From Diadophis punctatus similis (lineage: Eukaryota; Chordata; Lepidosauria; Squamata; Dipsadidae): a stretch of 64,000 nucleotides of DNA. Positions 1 through 56,300 of this stretch are shown here, one piece after another. The position numbers were made by a program, and so were the translations under genes. The notes under the pieces were generated by a model. That model ran no database searches. It saw only the letters and a program-made list of their open reading frames with translations, and was not told the DNA's origin. Within the stretch, counting starts at the first letter, position 1, and every line of letters begins with the position of its first letter. The stretch is taken from contig JALIGW010000005.1 of the NCBI GenBank assembly GCA_023053685.1, positions 48,828,742 to 48,892,741 of the forward strand. The letters are read 5' to 3'.

Positions 1-470
1 CTGGGGAGGAAAGCATTTTCAGGCGGCAGCGCTGCGATCCCCTCCCCGATTCCAAAAACAGAGCGTGCGGAGACCAAAAAAAAGCATCGCGTTTCAGGCG
101 GCGGGCAGCGCCGGTTGCATGCCCTGTTTTTGGAATGGGGAAGGAAGTGTTTGGCCACCGCTGCTGCCGCCGTTGCTGGCCGGAGCTGCAGCCGCTGTTG
201 CTGGGAGCCGCTGCCGCCCCAGCCGCTGTTGCAGCTTCCGCCCCTGCCGGAGGACCTGCCGCCGCCGCCGCCCCCATTGCAGCCCCCGCCCCCGCTGCAG
301 AACCCGCAGCCGCCCCCGTTGCAGCCCCCACCCTCCGGCGCAGGACACGCCGCCGCAGCCACCCCCGTTGCAGCCCCCGCCCCCACTGCAGGACCTGAAG
401 CCGCCGATATTCACCACCGCCGATACTCGCCGCCGCCGGAGCCATCGCTGCTGCTGCCCGAAGCGAGCAG
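1..470. repeat. GC-rich low-complexity sequence
   Basis: CCG/CAG-rich sequence in which variants of CCCCCGTTGCAGCCCC recur at about 275, 315 and 365. Several overlapping frames are open on both strands, as expected for stop-poor GC repeats, and none looks like a protein family. Within an intron of COL4A3. Confidence 0.6.
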
Positions 471-472
471 CC

Positions 473-1640
473 TGACAGGTTTGAAGACCAACTTCCAAGT
501 TTGAAGAGCCCTGGGTTAGCAGTGCAAGGGTCTTCAAACTTGGCAAGTTTAAGACTAGTGGACTTCAACTCCCAGAATTCCTCCTCCAGTCATGCTAGCT
601 CAGGAATGACTGGAGGAGGAATTCTGGGAGTTGAAGTCCACAAGTCTTAAACTTGACAAGTTTGAAGACCCTTGCCACCCCTAACCCAGGGCTCTTCAAA
701 CTTGGCAACTTTAAGACTTGTGGACTTCAACTCCAATTCCTGAGCTAGCATGACTGGAGGAGGAATTCTGGGAGTTGAAGTCCACAAGTTTGAAGACACT
801 TGCACCCCCTTGGCAAGTTTAAGACTTGTGGACTTCAACTCCCAGAATTCCTCCTCCAGTCATCCTAGCTCAGGAATGGGAGTTAAAGTCCACAAGTCTT
901 AAAGTTGCCAAGTTTGAAGAGCCCTGGGTTAGGGGTGGCAAGGGTCTTCAAACTTGTCAAGTTTAAGACTTGTGGACTTCAACTCCAATTCCTGAGCTAG
1001 CATGACTGGAGGAGGAATTCTGGGAGTTGAAGTCCACAAGTTTGAAGACACTTGCACCCCCTTGGCAAGTTTAAGACTTGTGGACTTCAACTCCCAGAAT
1101 TCCTCCTCCAGTCATCCTAGCTCAGGAATGGGAGTTGAAGTCCACAAGTCTTAAACTTGACAAGTTTGAAGACCCTTGCCACCCCTAACCCAGGGCTCTT
1201 CAAACTTGGCAACTTTAAGACTTGTGGACTTTAACTCCCATTCCTGAGCTAGGATGACTGGAGGAGGAATTCTGGGAGTTGAAGTCCACAAGTCTTAAAC
1301 TTGCCAAGGGGGTGCAAGTGTCTTCAAACTTGTGGACTTCAACTCCCAGAATTCCTCCTCCAGTCATGCTAGCTCAGGAATTGGAGTTGAAGTCCACAAG
1401 TCTTAAAGCTGTCAAGTTTGAAGACTCCTGGGTTAGGGGTTAGGGGTGCAAGAGTCTTCAAACTTGGCAAGACTTTTTACAACCATGTACACTTTTTACA
1501 AACTTCAAAGCTCCCATTCCTAAGCTAGCATGACTGGAGGAGGAATTCTGGGAGTTGAAGTCCACAAGTCTTAAAGCTGTCAAGTTTGAAGTTTGTAAAA
1601 AGTGTACATGGTTGTAAAAAGTATACATGGTTGTAAAAAG
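473..1640. repeat. Nested foldback (palindromic MITE) array
   Basis: Alternating direct and inverted copies of a module built from CTTCAAACTTGGCAAGTTTA, GACTTGTGGACTTCAACTCC and CAGAATTCCTCCTCCAGTCA. The same words in reverse complement follow each time, and longer units recur about every 250 bp (for example 727 and 978). The outer part (1481-1505 versus 1587-1640) is another inverted pair based on ACAACCATGTACACTTTTTA. Related single copies elsewhere in the window have 8-bp target duplications of hAT type. Confidence 0.8.
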
Positions 1641-1721
1641 TATTCTGCTACACTGGTATTTTATTAAATAATATATTACTACACCATTTGGTTCAGAATA
1701 CTTTTTTCCTTGTTTTCCTCC

Positions 1722-1782
1722 TCTAAAATCTAGGTGCGTCTTATACTCCGGTGCATCTTATACTCCGAAAAATACGGTAACT
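1722..1782. mobile_element. MITE end, ATAAGACGCACC family
   Basis: Contains GGTGCGTCTTATACTCCGG and ends CCGAAAAATACGGTA, the same terminal words seen at both ends of the element at 43068-43702. Only one end can be traced here. Confidence 0.6.
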
Positions 1783-1838
1783 ACTATGATTAAATAGCAA
1801 CAGAAATTAAGTATTATTTTTTTAAAAGTTGCAATTGA

Positions 1839-48279
<46,441 letters not shown>

Positions 48280-48500
48280 GCAGAACTGTCATCTGAAAAT
48301 GAAGTTCCAGTTTTGTTGCCCATGGGAAAAAAGTCTGAAACTAAATCAAATGCTTTTATGAAGTTTTAATAATATGTATTACAACAGTACAATATTTGTA
48401 CCAAAAATTAGAAAATCAGTGTTGTGCAATAATGAAAAGTGCAATGTTTTTATTGCTTTATTTTGCTAAAATAAACAAAAATACCATCTTAAAAGAAAGT
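48280..48500 (+). other. COL4A3: COL4A3 3' UTR
   Basis: About 220 bp of AT-rich sequence after the stop, up to the estimated cleavage site roughly 15-30 bp past the AATAAA at 48470. The exact 3' end cannot be fixed from sequence. It may be only the proximal end if a longer 3' UTR exists. Confidence 0.7.
48470..48475 (+). promoter_or_regulatory. Polyadenylation signal of COL4A3
   Basis: Canonical AATAAA 191 bp after the stop codon, followed by the G/T-rich stretch attggagtgtaattttttt at about 48500-48519 that could serve as the downstream element. Confidence 0.8.
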
Positions 48501-48520
48501 ATTGGAGTGTAATTTTTTTG

Positions 48521-48746
48521 TACTTATTTGTATCCCGCCTTTATTACTTTTATCAATAATTCAAGGCAGCAAACATACTTAATACTCTTTCCTCCTCCTA
48601 TTTTTCCCACAACATAACCCTGTAAGGTAAGTTGGGCTGAGAGAATGACTGGCCCAAAAATCACCCAATTTACTTTTATAGCTAAGACAGGATTAAAGAA
48701 CTCAGTTTCCTGGTTTCTAGTCTGATGCCTTAACTACTAGACCAAA
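48521..48746 (-). mobile_element. tRNA-derived SINE just past COL4A3
   Basis: TGTATCCCGCCTTTATTACT, CAACATAACCCTGTAAGGTA, CTGGCCCAAAAATCACCCAA and GATGCCTTAACTACTAGACC, in that order, are those of a common squamate SINE in reverse. Confidence 0.75.
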
Positions 48747-48749
48747 ATA

Positions 48750-49630
48750 TTTGATGTACAGTATTACAAGATTGCCAGTTTCTAGATACTAGTATTAATG
48801 GAACCTTACCTATTATAAACATGGTATCATCAATCTTTTAAATGAAAAAGCTATAGTTCCCAATTGTGATGTTGTGCTTTTCCAACTATTAAATGGAGTA
48901 AATAGCTATCATTGGATTATGTATTATTCAAATCAAATATTATGTAAACAGACATTTTGGCACTACATTAAAGGATAATTTTTAAAAAATGAATAAAACA
49001 TCTTTAAATGAAGCTTCTAAACAGCTACCTTCATTATTCACTCTTCCTTTGGCTAAGAAGTGGGAAATTGCAGCATTTCACTTCAGTGCAATGCCATACT
49101 TTGTTACTATCTGGACTTTCCAGTATAAGAACATGTTGATTATTTAAATACAATTTGCCACTACAACTTTGTTCCAATTTCCTGCCAAATATTGGGTTCT
49201 TAAAATTTTGACATACACAGCAGGGAGTAAGAGCTCTCCTTCACTGGAAGTTGCAAGCAATTGCTCCCTTGCATCTATTGTCTTATGCCAATTCGATTGA
49301 AACCTGAACTATTCAATATAATGCACAAACAAAAGAAATTGATTAATTTTTAATAAGCTTAGTGGGTATGAACATAGCCACTGGGTTTCTTTCACTGCAA
49401 CTGCAGACATTGCCAATGTTACTCTTCATTTGCCCGCAGGTCTCCTACTGTACTGAATAACACATATACCAGTAAGCCTTATTATATTTAGTGAACTTAA
49501 TCTCCATATCCTAATAATATAGGCTCAGGAATGCAGTTTCATTAATTACTTGGTTCTGGGTTAAATCAGAATAAATTAAAAATGCTTTAGTCTCACTAAA
49601 ATCAGTTACGTTAAACACAACAATTTACTG
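48750..49630. other. Intergenic sequence, nothing recognised
   Basis: AT-rich sequence between COL4A3 and the first of four TIR repeats; no features. Confidence 0.4.
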
Positions 49631-49632
49631 TA

Positions 49633-50001
49633 CAGGTAATCCTCGACTTGTGACCACAATTGAGCCCAACATTTCTGTTGTTAGGTAAGACATTTGTTAA
49701 ATGAATGTTGCCCCATTTTACGACCTTTCTTGCCACACTTCTTAAGTGAATCACTGTAATTGTTAAGTTAGCAACATGCTAACTTTGCTTGTCAAAAGGT
49801 TGCAAAAGGTGAGCACATGACTTTGAAACACAACAATGGTCATAAGTATGAACCAGTTGCCCAGTGTCTGAAGTTTGATCACGTCATCATGGGGAATGCT
49901 ACAAAGATTTGCAACTGAAAAATGGTCATGTCACTTTTTTCTGTGACGCTGTAACTTTGAACGGTCACTAAACGAACTGTTGTTAAGTCAAGGACTACCT
50001 G
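49633..50001. mobile_element. TIR repeat, CAGGTAGTCCTCGAC family, copy 1
   Basis: Inverted ends CAGGTAATCCTCGACTTG and AAGTCAAGGACTACCTG, with TTAAGTGAATCACTG and ATTTTACGACCTTTCTTGCC inside. A non-autonomous DNA transposon by shape; no target duplication is clear. Confidence 0.78.
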
Positions 50002-50069
50002 CATTCTTAAAGGTTTCAGCTGGACAAAAAAGGGTCCAGTCCTGTCACCAGATGTTCCCTGTATGGCCT

Positions 50070-51008
50070 AATAACAGCTAGAGATCTTCATCCTCAACCC
50101 CGACAAGACTGAGTGGCTCTGGATATTGCCTCCTAAGGACCATGTCGATTGTCCCTCCTTGGTTCTTGAGGGAGAAAAATTAACTCCCTCGGAACGGGTT
50201 CACAATTTGGGAGTTCTCCTAGATCCACAGCTAAAATTAGACCAACACCTTACAGCTGTGGCTAGGGGGGCTTTTGCACAGGTTCACCTGGTGCACCAAT
50301 TGCGACCATACTTGGAGAAGGAGGCTTTACTCACGGTCACTCATGCCCTTGTCACCTCCCGATTGGACTACTGTAATGCGCTTACATGGGGCTACCCTTG
50401 AAGAGTATTTGGAGACTACAATTGGTGCAAAATGCGGCTGCGCATGCTGTGGTGGGTGTTTCAAGATACACCCACATAACACCCATACTCCGCCAGTTGC
50501 ATTGGCTGCCCATTGGTCTCTGGGTACAATTCAAGGTGTTGATCATCATCTTTAAAGCCCTACATGGCTTAGGACCAGGTTACCTCTGGGACCGCATTCT
50601 ACTTCATACTTCCCTTCGACCGGTCAGGTACCACAGAATGGGTCTACTCCAGGTTCCGTCAGCCAAAAAATGCCGACTGGCGGGGCCTAGGGGGGAGGGC
50701 TTTCTCTGTAGGGGCCCCTGCTCTCTGGAACCAACTTCCCCCAGAGATACGAATTGTCCCCACCTTGCTGGCCTTCCGAAAAGCCATTAAGACATGGCTC
50801 TTCCTGCAGGCAGGGTTCTGAGACAATTTTACATCTGAGGTCTCCCCCATGTGTACATGGTGTCGTGTGTCTTTTTAAAAAACTTTTTAAAAATTGTTTT
50901 TAATGATTTTATTGTTTGGTGTTCTCTAAAATGCTGTACGCTGCCCTGAGTCCTTGGGGAGTAGGGCGGCATAGAAGAATTCCCAAATAAATAAATAAAA
51001 TAAATAAA
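50070..51008 (+). mobile_element. L2-like LINE 3' fragment
   Basis: Encodes NPDKTEWLWILPPKDHVDCP, GVLLDPQLKLDQHLTAVARG, LRPYLEKEALLTVTHALVTS, RLDYCNAL, LRQLHWLPI and MGLLQVPSAKKCRLAGPRG across several frames, the C-terminal half of an L2 ORF2. It ends in an AATAAATAAAT tail. Frameshifted and dead. Confidence 0.9.
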
Positions 51009-51009
51009 T

Positions 51010-51730
51010 CCTCTTCAGAATCTACACTCCTTTCCCCCAAGGTATCTTATCTATTTTTACTAGGGATTAATGTCCTATTCATTTCTCCAAAGTCAGAGGA
51101 AAGACCTTTCCCTGACTTTGCATGGCTCATGGCCAGCAAGCCTCCGTATAACATGAACATTTTCAAATGTTTCTTATAATCTCTTTGCCTACCAATGAAG
51201 GCATCCTCCATTCTTCATTTCAATGGGCTTTAAAATACTGTAACTTCCATATATGTCAATGGAAGTTTTTTTACAGCCTCACTGCAAGACACGAAGGCAG
51301 TTTTAAATCTCTCTCCCTCCCCCCCTCACGCACACACAATATTGCAAGTCCCTCTTGAAAAATCACCTCCCAGTAAGGATTTACAATAATCTCTGTTAAT
51401 ATAAAAGAGGCTATTTTAAAGTTTCATTGCAGCAACTCCCTTGTAAAAAATGTTCCATGCGTAGCAACAAACACAGTGCAAATGACAAAAGGGAAAGATT
51501 ATGAGTGAATTGTGTATGGGCGGTGTTGAAAATGTGTTGAGAGCTACATTGTCACAGCAGGATTGTGTGACAAATACTGTGTTAAATATTCATAATGAAT
51601 CTACAAGCCTGTTTCATGGTATCTTTGCCATTGCAATACCACACAATCAGTCAGATATATGTTTCAAATGCGTTGATAAGTCAAGAATGTTCTCCATGAA
51701 CTTGAAAAGAATAATTTTATATAAAGAATT
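51010..51730. other. Intergenic sequence, nothing recognised
   Basis: No recognisable repeat or exon. A 160-codon + frame starting at 51501 has no domain and runs into the next MITE. Confidence 0.45.
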
Positions 51731-51741
51731 CATCTTTAACT

Positions 51742-51949
51742 CACGTGGTGAAATCCAAATTTTTGTACTACCGGTTCTGTGGGCGTGGTGTGGCTTGGTG
51801 GGCATGGCAGGGGAAGGATATTGCAAAATCTCCATTCCCACCTCACTCTGGGGCCAGCCAGAGGTGGCATTTGCCAGTTCTCCGAACTACTCAAAATTTC
51901 TGCTACCGGTTCTCCAAAATCTGTCAGAACCTGCTGGATTTCACCCCTG
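51742..51949. mobile_element. hAT MITE, GGTGGGTTC-related
   Basis: Ends CACGTGGTGAAATCC and GGATTTCACCCCTG, with perfect CTTTAACT duplications at 51734-51741 and 51950-51957. The interior carries ACTACCGGTTCTGTGGGCGT, as in the 40.4-kb element. Confidence 0.93.
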
Positions 51950-52164
51950 CTTTAACTGCAATATTATGTATATTAATTTTTAAAAAACCACCCATTTTCA
52001 GTGAAACTGGATCCCTAATGCCTATTTATAAAATACCAGTTATAAATTGTCTTTATAGGCAAGGGAGATTCCTATACACAATTTGTGGAAATATTTATCT
52101 GTATGCTGACATTCATTGTAACATTCAATGGAATTCAATGAATATAGAGGTATTTATATGTATG

Positions 52165-52490
52165 TCAGAATAACACTATAACAGAGTTGGAAGGGATCTA
52201 GGAGGTCTTCTAGTCCAGCCCTCTGACCATTTCAAACAGTTGTCCAATCTCATCTTAAAAACCTCCAGTGTTTGGAGCACACACAATTTCTTGAGGCAAA
52301 TCATTCCACTGATTAATTGTTCTGTCAGGAATTTTTTTCTTAGTTCTAGGTTGATTCTCTCCTGGATTAGTTTCCATCCATTGCTTCTTGTCCTGACTTT
52401 AGGTGCTTTGGAGAATAGGTTGACCTTCCTTTTCTTTGTAGCAGCTCCTTAGATATTGGAATACTGCAGCCAATTCTGGTCTCTTTTGAA
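52165..52490 (-). mobile_element. CR1 LINE 3' end
   Basis: Begins AACAGAGTTGGAAGGGATCT and continues GTTGTCCAATCTCATCTTAA, TTCTTGTCCTGACTTTAGGT. Same region as the 13.5-kb copy and the end of the 17.6-kb element, in reverse. Confidence 0.85.
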
Positions 52491-52596
52491 AAGAATCTAT
52501 TTTTCTTCTTCATTGGAATTGGGCTGGAGTAGACTGTATCTTTTTTAAACCTTTTTTTAGTGTCGTTTGGAAATCAATATAATTGCATTAGTGTAC

Positions 52597-52742
52597 ATTT
52601 ATTTATTTTTTATTTATTTGTCAACACGTGATAACAAGTATGATATAAACATAAACAAAGTATGTATAGGTAAATTTGGACAATAGGACAGAAGGACAGG
52701 GACGGTAGGCACGGTGGTGCGCTTATGCACGTCCCTTACATT
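52597..52742 (-). mobile_element. LINE 3' tail, same family as 21355-23145
   Basis: ATTTATTTATTTTTTATTTA followed by ACAGGGACGGTAGGCACGGT and TGCGCTTATGCACGTCCCTT, matching 21360-21600. Confidence 0.82.
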
Positions 52743-52924
52743 AAAATATAACTTGAGCTAGATTGGGATACAATACCATAATTAATGTATTAGATAAATG
52801 TTCAGTTGGCTAAATCTGTATGCAACATAAAACCAGAATAATTTTTTAAAGAAACCCTGATTTTCTAGGTCTTTATCATAATACTGATATTTAAAACCTT
52901 TTTTGAAAAAAAAGCTGAATCCAA

Positions 52925-53169
52925 AATAAAATACCAAAAATAAACGAAGCGGCGCTGTACAGCCGCCGCCTATCTCCTCGCACTGGCCAAAGAAAGAAAA
53001 CCTTCGCCTTTCAGCAAAGCGAGCGGGAACCCAGCTACGACCATAGTAAAGATGGCCGCGACACTTTCTAATTCCTGCTGAAGGTCCGGTTCCGCCCTTC
53101 CTCGATCACGCGATATATCACGGAGCGTTCCCGGCTGCCGGTTACGGCAATGCATTTGGGACAATTTAG
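52925..53169 (+). promoter_or_regulatory. CpG-rich promoter of MFF
   Basis: The AT-rich background switches abruptly to CpG-rich sequence, continuing into exon 1. No TATA box is seen, consistent with a housekeeping CpG-island promoter. AAGATGGCCGC at about 53050 resembles a YY1 site, and CCGGTTCCGCCCTTCC contains ETS/SP1-like words. No exon of a divergent transcript can be called, although human MFF has one. Confidence 0.75.
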
Positions 53170-53312
53170 GTCATTTCTCCTTTTTTTCTGTTTTTGTTTC
53201 TTTGAGTTCCGCGCTGTGCTCCGCCACTAACAGCCCCTGACGGAGGAACGGAGCCTGAGGCGGCTGGAGTGGATACTGGGACCAAGGCTTCCGCCTCCCT
53301 GCTGGCCTCAGG
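53170..53312 (+). other. MFF: MFF exon 1 (5' UTR)
   Basis: GC-rich sequence ending at donor CAGG|gtgaga. It contains no ATG. The start is approximate: a pyrimidine-rich run (53175-53205) could mark transcription start. The next exon carries the translation start, as expected for MFF. Confidence 0.65.
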
Positions 53313-56300
53313 GTGAGAAATAAAGGGAGAGTTGGTTTGGGGCCTTCTCTCCGAATTAGCAGTGGGGCAGAACTGGGGAGTTGGTACAGGAATCCTTGGT
53401 GGCTTCCTTCCTGTATTGAGATGTTCTCACGTACCGTTTTCCCTTCCGCACAAAAGATGGGCCCCGAGGTCCTTTTGCTCCCTTGCTTCAACAGCTTTGC
53501 CTCGCTGTTGCCGCCCTCCCCCCCCCCTCAAAGCGTAAGACTTGGCTATCTTAACGCCTTCTCTTTCTCCATTGATTTCGTCTGCTCCTCTCCCACCCCC
53601 CCTTTTTTGCGGGGTTGTTGATTTATATTTTACTTATTTTATTCTGGAGCAGGTTAAGAGATCGGGGGGCTAAAAAACTAACCCTAAGAGAGATTGAAGC
53701 CATTGGGAATGAAGCGTGGAGAGGGGGTTGATAATTCTTTAAATTCCTAAAAGAATGCAGGTTGGAGGAAAGGACCTGTTCTTTCTCATTCCAGAAAACA
53801 CTAAGTTTAAGTTCAAGGAACCAGGAAGTCAGATTCTGGTTAACGGAAACTTTCTTACAGTAGGAACAATAGTTTATTAGTGGAACCAATTAACAAGAGA
53901 GGTGAAGGCTGTCATTTTATTATAGGTATGCCAGAAAGGACAGGAGAGCCATCTGGCTGGGATGCTTTAATTGGATTCTTGCACTAAACAGAGGATTGGA
54001 CTTAATGACCTAAATGGTTTTTCCAGCTCTGTGATGCTATAATTCATTTACCCTCCTTAGTACTGCTTTGACTGTTACCTTTATATTTATAGGCAGAATG
54101 CAACTGAATGCCAGGTGCTCACCTGTGCCAAAGATTGTTGCTCTCCTACCCATCTGGGAAGTTCCTGAGTTGTTATTAACCAGAGTGAAAAACAAGGCCC
54201 TTAGATAAAATGGATTTACCTTTCAGTCATTAACTGCACAACAGAGTTCTGAGATACCTTAAGGAGTAGCAAATTTATTGCTGAATGAATTTTTGTGAAG
54301 CAACATGTTTCATCAGAAATATCTAATGTAGTTTTGGGAACCACTATAAAGACATGCAACAATTGATGGGGTGGGAGGGAAGAAGGAAAGGTGAGATACA
54401 GAATTGTCATAAATACTGGCTTTCACTTAGATTCTATTCATACAACTGTCTCAGCCTATGCTGATTGGAGTTTTAAATACATCCTTACAGCACATTGAAA
54501 GGCAGACATTCTAGTGGTTCAATTCTTGGTCAAATAAATGATATTGGATATTAGCAATAGCAACACCTCAGCATAGGTGAATTGTCTTGGCAGGAAACTT
54601 GTGTGGTTATACAAATCACAGTGGATTAGGAGTCAACTATTTTGGTCTATTTCAAAAGGGGCAATGAGAATGGTAGAAAATTGTGATTTGTATAACCACA
54701 CAAGTTTCCTGCCAAGACAATTCACCTAAGTCAGGGGTGTCAAACTCGCATTGTCATATTGTCGTCACGTGATGTATCACGGCTTCCCCCCCCTTCGCTA
54801 AACCTGGGGTGGGCTTGGCCAGCGCGTGATGCATCTTGCTCGCGGGCCGCGCGTTTGACACCCCTGCACTAAGTTATATTTCTGATACCAGTTTAGTAAA
54901 AATTTGTAACTCAATACTTAGATTCCTCATATTTCCTATTAATTCTACCACATTTGTACTTAAATAAAATTGAGTGGTGTCCATTTTTCTTTGTAACTAT
55001 TATCTGATGGGCTATATATGGTGGAGATTTTGTGCTATTTTAGCATATCAACTGGTTCTGTGTTTGCACAGCATTATAATCCAGACATGTAGTGAAGCTT
55101 GGCTTTTTCTTGAGCAGCAGTAAACTGAGAATTTAACAAAAGTAAACTGAGAATTTGACAAAAACCATTACAAGTATGTTTAAATCAGGATCCTTGGTTT
55201 ATTTCTATAAGAACATACTTAGGCTTATAATGTCATTTATTGGAGAAAGTAACACACCAGGATTGTGTTCATGTATAATGCTAAGCCATGTTTTTTCAGA
55301 AGCTAGTGATTGACATAAATTGATTTGATTGACATAAATTGCTAAATCATGGTGTTGGCTTTAAATTTCAAGTTAAAGCAAGAACAAGAAAACATACTTC
55401 TATCTCAGTTTAGATATGAAACTAATCCTTTGGTAGCAAGTCCTTAATTTATTTAGCTGCCAAATTTCAATTCCACAAGAGTCATGGAACCTGGATTTTT
55501 GACACATTCTCTTAAGTTAAGCTATTTGAAATTCCTTGATTCAAAAATTATTTCCCTATGATGTAGCATTTTGCACAGTTAAAGATTATGGGAATGAGAT
55601 TTTCAGTAGCACAGGTAGTCCTCGATTTACAACAGTTCATTTAGTGATTGTTCAAACTCACAATAGCACTGAAAAAAGTGACTTATGACTGGTTTTCTTG
55701 CTTATGACTGTTGCAGCATTCCCATGGTCACATCATCAAAATTAAGATGCTTGTCAATTGACTCATATTTATGACAGTTGCAATGTCCCTGGGTCATGTG
55801 GTCCCTTTTTGTGACCTGACAGAGTCAAAGTGGAAGCCAGATTCATTTTAACAATTGTGTTACTAACTTAACAACTGCAATGATTCACTTAACAACTGTG
55901 GCAAGAAAGGTCATAAAATGGGGCAAAATTCAATAATTGTCTCACTTAGCAAAAGAAATTTGGGGCTCAATTGTGGCCATATGTCAAGGACTACCTGTAT
56001 ATAGATAGATGATTAACTAGTAATGATTAAGCTTGTTATAGTGATCTCAATCCAGATGATGTCACATGTGCTTCATTTTAATATGATCTGTATAAGGCGA
56101 CATAATTTATAGAAAAAAAACAGAACAGCCAACTCTATATATTTAAATGTGTTGTATTCTCTTTGTGGGATTTACCTATTCCATAGGCTTAAATAGTTAT
56201 ATTCTGCAACTTATCTTTGCAGTTGCTAGGATAAAAGCCTAGAAGAAGGCAAGTACTAAGCGTTTAGTCATAATTAGATAGAGATTATTTTTTGTTAAAT

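Noticed and set aside
65..546. Overlapping Pro/Arg/Cys-rich frames near the left edge
   Set aside because: Compositional: several frames on both strands are open over the same low-complexity CCG-rich sequence, and no conserved start or domain is present.
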